A stretch of 64,000 bases of DNA from NCBI RefSeq assembly GCF_963664965.1, contig NZ_OY761823.1:2374001-2438000 (forward strand). The letters are read 5' to 3'. A program made the position numbers and the translations under genes. Origin of the DNA: an uncultured Pseudodesulfovibrio sp. (GTDB lineage: Bacteria; Desulfobacterota; Desulfovibrionia; Desulfovibrionales; Desulfovibrionaceae). The notes under the pieces are model-generated. The model saw nothing but the letters and a program-made list of their open reading frames with translations. It searched no databases and was not told the origin of the DNA. This document shows, piece by piece, positions 60,467 through 64,000 of the stretch. Position 1 is the stretch's first letter; the number at the start of each line of letters is the position of its first letter.

Positions 60467-61228
60467 ATGGCTGAACAAGCTGAACCAATCGCCAGAAAAA
60501 AACCTGAAGAACCGTCGGGGGACGAGGGGCTGCCGCCGTGGATGGCGACTTTCGCCGATATGGTTACGCTTTTATTGTGTTTTTTCGTCCTTTTGCTTTC
60601 TTTTGCCGAGCAGAGTGAAGAGAAATACCGTGATGCTCTTGGATCGATTAAAGGAGCATTCGGGGTCAAGGAATTACGTGCTGTTTCAGATGACATGGCG
60701 CAGTTCAATACGAGCAAGGCCGCAAAGGAGATGTCATCCAAGATATCTCATGATGAGCGAGTCCTGCTCGGTGTCATAATGCGTATTAAGTCATTGCTTG
60801 AGGATGAGGATGTCAAGCTCAAGGAAGGCACGGGCGTTACTGCCGACAGGGATGGTGTCGTTTTCAGTGCCAATTCAGCGTCCATGTTTGAACCCGGAAG
60901 TGCTGATTTGGCTCCTTCTGCTCGAAAGATTCTTGATAAGGTCATCAAGGTTCTCAAGGATTATAAACTGAATCTGGTCGTGAGAGGGCACACGGATGAT
61001 CGTCCTATCTCTACCAGAAAATTCCCTTCAAACTGGGAATTGTCTGCTGCCCGTGCCGCAGTGGCATTGAATTACATTCTGGATAAGGGAGGCATCGAAG
61101 TGAGTCGTGCCAAGGCCGTAGGGTATGCAGATACCCGTCCGGCTGTCCCCAATGATTCTGAAGAAAATCGCAAGAAAAATCAGCGTGTCGAATTTTATTT
61201 GCATATGCCGCAGCGCGATGCCTGGTAG
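60467..61228 (+). CDS. motB: Flagellar motor protein MotB, copy 1
   Basis: 253 residues. Single N-terminal membrane helix with the ion-binding Asp in WMATFADMVTLLLCFFVLLLSF, plug/linker region, and C-terminal OmpA-like peptidoglycan-binding domain (VRGHTDDRPISTRKFPSNWELSAARAAVALNYILDKG...GYADTRPAVPNDSEENRKKNQRVEF). AGGAG precedes the ATG. Complete and conventional. Confidence 0.95.
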   Translation: MAEQAEPIARKKPEEPSGDEGLPPWMATFADMVTLLLCFFVLLLSFAEQSEEKYRDALGSIKGAFGVKELRAVSDDMAQFNTSKAAKEMSSKISHDERVLLGVIMRIKSLLEDEDVKLKEGTGVTADRDGVVFSANSASMFEPGSADLAPSARKILDKVIKVLKDYKLNLVVRGHTDDRPISTRKFPSNWELSAARAAVALNYILDKGGIEVSRAKAVGYADTRPAVPNDSEENRKKNQRVEFYLHMPQRDAW

Positions 61229-61240
61229 TTGGTAAGGAAA

Positions 61241-61994
61241 ATGGCAGATCAGGACGTACAGGAACAGCCGCAAGGTGGGCCGAAACCGGAACCGCCAAAG
61301 AAAGAGGAGGGGATTCCGCCGTGGATGGCGACCTTCGCCGACATGGTGACGTTGCTTTTGTGCTTTTTTGTTTTGCTTTTGTCTTTTACCAATCAGGACA
61401 TCACGAATTTCAAAAAAATGATGGGCGCTATTCAAGACGCCCTTGGTGTTCAGACGGAAGATAAAACCGCTTTGGCCACTCCTTTTGCCGAGTCCAATTT
61501 CAAGGAACGCAGGAGTGTGCGGGAAAATCGTGAAATAGTGGAACTTGGTGCCCGCCTCAAAAAATTCATTCGGGCCAAGGACCTGTCGCAGATGTCTCGC
61601 GTCAGCAGTGACAAGTCCGGTGTTATGCTGCGGTTTCGACAATAGCGCCATGTTTGCCAGGGGGAGTGCCCAATTGACTCTGGAAGCGCAGAAGGCGATC
61701 GGGGTTGTCATTGAGGGGATGGAAAACAAAAGGTTCAATTTGATCATTCGAGGGCATACTGACGGTGAGAGGCCGGAATCGACTCTGTATGCGACGAACT
61801 GGGAATTGTCTGCGGCACGGGCTGCAACGTGTCTGCGGTATATTCTTGCTCATTCAGACATTCCGGCCAAGAGAATGAAAGCTGTCGGTTACGCCAGTGC
61901 CAAACCTATCTTGCCGAGTACCACTGAGGCGAACAAGCGAATGAATCGCAGGGTGGAGTTCTTCTATTTACCGGTAGGCCGATCCAAGTGGTAA
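61241..61994 (+). CDS. motB: Flagellar motor protein MotB, copy 2, read through a +1 frameshift
   Basis: A second MotB paralogue, 12 bases after the first. The first frame (61241-61645) encodes the TM helix WMATFADMVTLLLCFFVLLLSFTNQD and half the linker, ending in L-R-F-R-Q-stop. The rest of the protein (NSAMFARGSAQLT... IRGHTDGERPESTLYATNWELSAARAA...) lies in the +1 frame from 61637. Skipping one base at TTT-C (61634-61637) restores LRFDNSAMFARG, exactly the family sequence, giving 250 residues. Possibly programmed +1 slippage (UUU to UUC on tRNA-Phe before CGA), a recent indel, or a sequencing error. Confidence 0.7.
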
Positions 61995-62016
61995 GTTCCA
62001 ATGAGAGTTTTATTAG

Positions 62017-62052
62017 CGCCCCGGCAGTGAGAACTGACCGGGGCGTTTTTTT
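62017..62052 (+). terminator. Terminator after motB copy 2
   Basis: CGCCCCGG/CCGGGGCG stem followed by T7; also near the end of the convergent kinase gene. Confidence 0.88.
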
Positions 62053-64000
62053 AGGTTTCAGAGAATATCCGTTTGATGGCAATGGCGAGCTGTTCGAAGG
62101 AAACGGGTTTTGAAATATAGTCATTCATACCGACTTTAAGAAAATTATCGCGGTCTTCCGGCATGGCGTGAGCCGTGAGGGCAATAATCGGGATATTGGA
62201 TACATGTGCCATTTCCGGATATGTCCGGATATGTTTTGTCGTTTCTATTCCGTCCAGTATGGGCATTTGTATGTCCATGAAAATACAATCAAATTTATCC
62301 GTATTAAGGGTTTGAAGCGCTTTCTCGCCATTGCTGACGCAGGTGGCCGTGTGTCCCATTTTCTTTAGCATGCGACTGATGGATATCTGGTTGACCCTGT
62401 CGTCTTCAACGACCAGAATATGGAGCCCTGTAAGCTGTGGGCCAAGAGTTGCTTTCTGCGGCCTGTCCGCTATTCGCTTCTGAGTGGGGAGCTCCAATTG
62501 GATCGTTATGTACATGGTGGTACCGACTCCCGCTTCACTTTCCACCGCGATGGAGCCGTTCATGTATTCGACCAGACTGCGAACGATGCCCAAGCCCAGT
62601 CCTGTTCCTTGATACCGTCTGGTATATGTGCCGTCTACCTGAGTAAATGATTCGAATACATACGCTATTTTTTCGTCGGGTATGCCTATGCCTGTATCTG
62701 AAATGATAAAGAGTACATCCTCCATACCCTGTTTTCTCGGAGTGCCGAGATGCTGGGCATACACACTGATTTTTCCCTGATCGGTAAACTTGACTGCATT
62801 TCCCACAACGTTGAATAGAATTTGTCTGATTCGTATTTCGTCACCTATCAGGAGCTGAGGGAAACCTGGGGCCATATCCACGGATAGCTCGACTTCCTTT
62901 GACTCTATCGCATGTTTGAAAAACTTGTAGATGGTTTCCAAAACTTCCTGGAATGAGAACAGTTCGTTGTGCAGGGTCAGTTTGCCTGCTTCGATTTGTG
63001 CGATATTCAGGATATCGTTAATTACGTTCAGGAGTACCTTGCTTGAACTGATGGCTGTCTCGATATATTCCGCCTGTTCAGGTGACAAGGATGTATCCCT
63101 TGTCAGTTGCAGCATACCGAGAATTCCGTTGAGAGGTGTCCGCAATTCGTGGCTCATGTTTGTCAGAAATTCCGTTTTGGCCAGACTGGCGGATTCGGCG
63201 TCCTGTTTGGCAGACATCAGAGCGTTCTGGATAGCTTTTCTTTCTGTGATGTCCTCTGCAACGCCTACGATACGGACCCTGATGCCTTTTTCATCATACA
63301 CCGGAAATGACTGCGCTCTGATCCAACGTTCACTGCCGTCAGGCAATAGAATACGAAATTCTTCATCAAGAACTCTTCCTTCGGTCTGAAGTCGTTCATA
63401 TGCCTCGGTTACCCTGAGCCGGTCTTCATTCATGATTGCAAGAAAAAAAGACTCTGGCCTGTCATACAGGGCTTCGCGGCTTCGTCCCCATATAATCTCA
63501 TATGAGGGACTGGCATACATGATTTTGTTGTCTGAAAGACTGCTAATCCAATAAAATTCATGGATGTTTTCAACTAATTGTCGAAACCGTTCTTCGTTTT
63601 CCTTTATTTCGAGTTCTCGAGTCTTGATTTGACCGATCATGCTGTCGAATTTTTTTTCAATTACGGCCAGTTCGACAAAGCTATCGGTTGTTTCATCCGA
63701 TTTGCGGTAACGTCCTTGGGCCGTCAGTTCAATTGACTCCGTAAAGTGAGCCAGAGGCTCGATAATGCTCTGGTGCAGCCGACGCTGAAGATTGTGTGCA
63801 AACATGAAGAACAGGCATAGAATGGTGGTTAATAAAGCGAGCAGTGGAGATAAAATGGGAAGGAATACATCGCTGACCGGTTTGGAGATGATGAGTGTCC
63901 AATCTGTTTGCGGAATACGGGAGGCTGTTCCAAGATAGTAGGTACCATCTTCTTCGTAAATAGTTGTGTATGACTGCTTTGATTGGATTTTTTTAAGAAT
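62051..64000 (-). CDS. Hybrid sensor histidine kinase, 5'-truncated
   Basis: The frame is open to base 64000, so the N-terminus is outside; 649 residues are visible. From the window end: end of a periplasmic dCache-type sensor (GTYYLGTASRIPQTDWTLIIS), a membrane helix (LPILSPLLALLTTILCLFFMF), HAMP-like segment, PAS with PAC (ERFRQLVENIHEFYWISS...), HisKA (SLAKTEFLTNMSHELRTPLNG, phospho-His), HATPase_c (DTGIGIPDEKIAYVFESFTQVDGTYTRRYQGTGLGLGIVRSLVE) and a C-terminal receiver (ILVVEDDRVNQ, Asp in FMDIQMPILDG). Stimulus and partner unknown. Confidence 0.93.
   Translation of the reverse strand: MLKKIQSKQSYTTIYEEDGTYYLGTASRIPQTDWTLIISKPVSDVFLPILSPLLALLTTILCLFFMFAHNLQRRLHQSIIEPLAHFTESIELTAQGRYRKSDETTDSFVELAVIEKKFDSMIGQIKTRELEIKENEERFRQLVENIHEFYWISSLSDNKIMYASPSYEIIWGRSREALYDRPESFFLAIMNEDRLRVTEAYERLQTEGRVLDEEFRILLPDGSERWIRAQSFPVYDEKGIRVRIVGVAEDITERKAIQNALMSAKQDAESASLAKTEFLTNMSHELRTPLNGILGMLQLTRDTSLSPEQAEYIETAISSSKVLLNVINDILNIAQIEAGKLTLHNELFSFQEVLETIYKFFKHAIESKEVELSVDMAPGFPQLLIGDEIRIRQILFNVVGNAVKFTDQGKISVYAQHLGTPRKQGMEDVLFIISDTGIGIPDEKIAYVFESFTQVDGTYTRRYQGTGLGLGIVRSLVEYMNGSIAVESEAGVGTTMYITIQLELPTQKRIADRPQKATLGPQLTGLHILVVEDDRVNQISISRMLKKMGHTATCVSNGEKALQTLNTDKFDCIFMDIQMPILDGIETTKHIRTYPEMAHVSNIPIIALTAHAMPEDRDNFLKVGMNDYISKPVSFEQLAIAIKRIFSET

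Noticed and set aside
1-64000. CRISPR array, insertion sequences, prophage or toxin-antitoxin modules
   Set aside because: No regularly spaced repeats, transposase, integrase or toxin-like genes were found; the tRNA repeats are explained by cassette duplication.

Overview
The window looks like a chromosomal core segment of a sulfate-reducing deltaproteobacterium (Desulfobacterota, Desulfovibrio/Pseudodesulfovibrio type). This rests on gene content and order recalled from that group: a nifU-nifS-cysK-cysE block, paired small assimilatory-type sulfite reductase proteins, birA-pyc followed by an outsized PEP synthase, an anaerobic nadC-nadA-nadB operon, a sufC-sufB pair without a sufS neighbour, and a valine-rich ilv leader. 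The genus is inferred. I see no insertion sequence, prophage, CRISPR array or toxin-antitoxin island.

Layout. 1-1990: end of glyS and rpsT. 2014-6594: a Crp/Fnr-type regulator divergent from an iron-sulfur/siroheme operon (membrane ferredoxin, soluble ferredoxin, cupin, two paralogous sulfite reductase proteins), with an FNR-like palindrome between. 6776-9601: trkA-trkH potassium uptake. 9750-13287 (minus): nadC-nadA-nadB. 13446-14777: mgtE. 14858-21145 (minus): an eight-gene run ileS-lspA-PLDc_N-ybgF-like-NIL ferredoxin-pilZ-cheZ ending at a two-way terminator. 21357-22574: a TPR protein and a lone ECF S-component. 22647-26553 (minus): nifU-nifS-cysK-cysE behind an IscR-like operator. 26735-32904: DUF493 protein, a REC-PAS-GGDEF-EAL protein, Hsp20, a Lon-family protease and small membrane proteins.

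32935-35204: ilvBN with a valine leader peptide and attenuator. 35290-36188: a flagellin-like protein behind a sigma-28 promoter. 36268-37222: two tandem tRNA-Pro(GGG)/tRNA-Thr(GGT) cassettes whose spacers contain structured hairpins. 37466-40878: cheW, Smr protein, sufC-sufB. 41059-49702: TetR regulator, membrane hydrolase, glycosyltransferase, fused succinyl-CoA synthetase, an unknown protein, response regulator, DHH phosphoesterase, CCA transferase, birA. 49763-57429: pyruvate carboxylase and PEP synthase, which with BirA form a pyruvate-to-oxaloacetate/PEP node. 57505-61994: motility genes (a small YjfB-like protein, flaG with a consensus sigma-28 promoter, DUF342/FapA, motA, motB, and a second motB split by a +1 frameshift). 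62051-64000 (minus): a hybrid histidine kinase cut by the window end.

The most interesting signals are the valine attenuator, the motB2 frameshift at a UUU-C site, the covarying hairpins between the duplicated tRNAs, the two sigma-28 promoters, the stacked palindromes at the nifU promoter, and the regulator/siroheme cluster at 2-6.6 kb.
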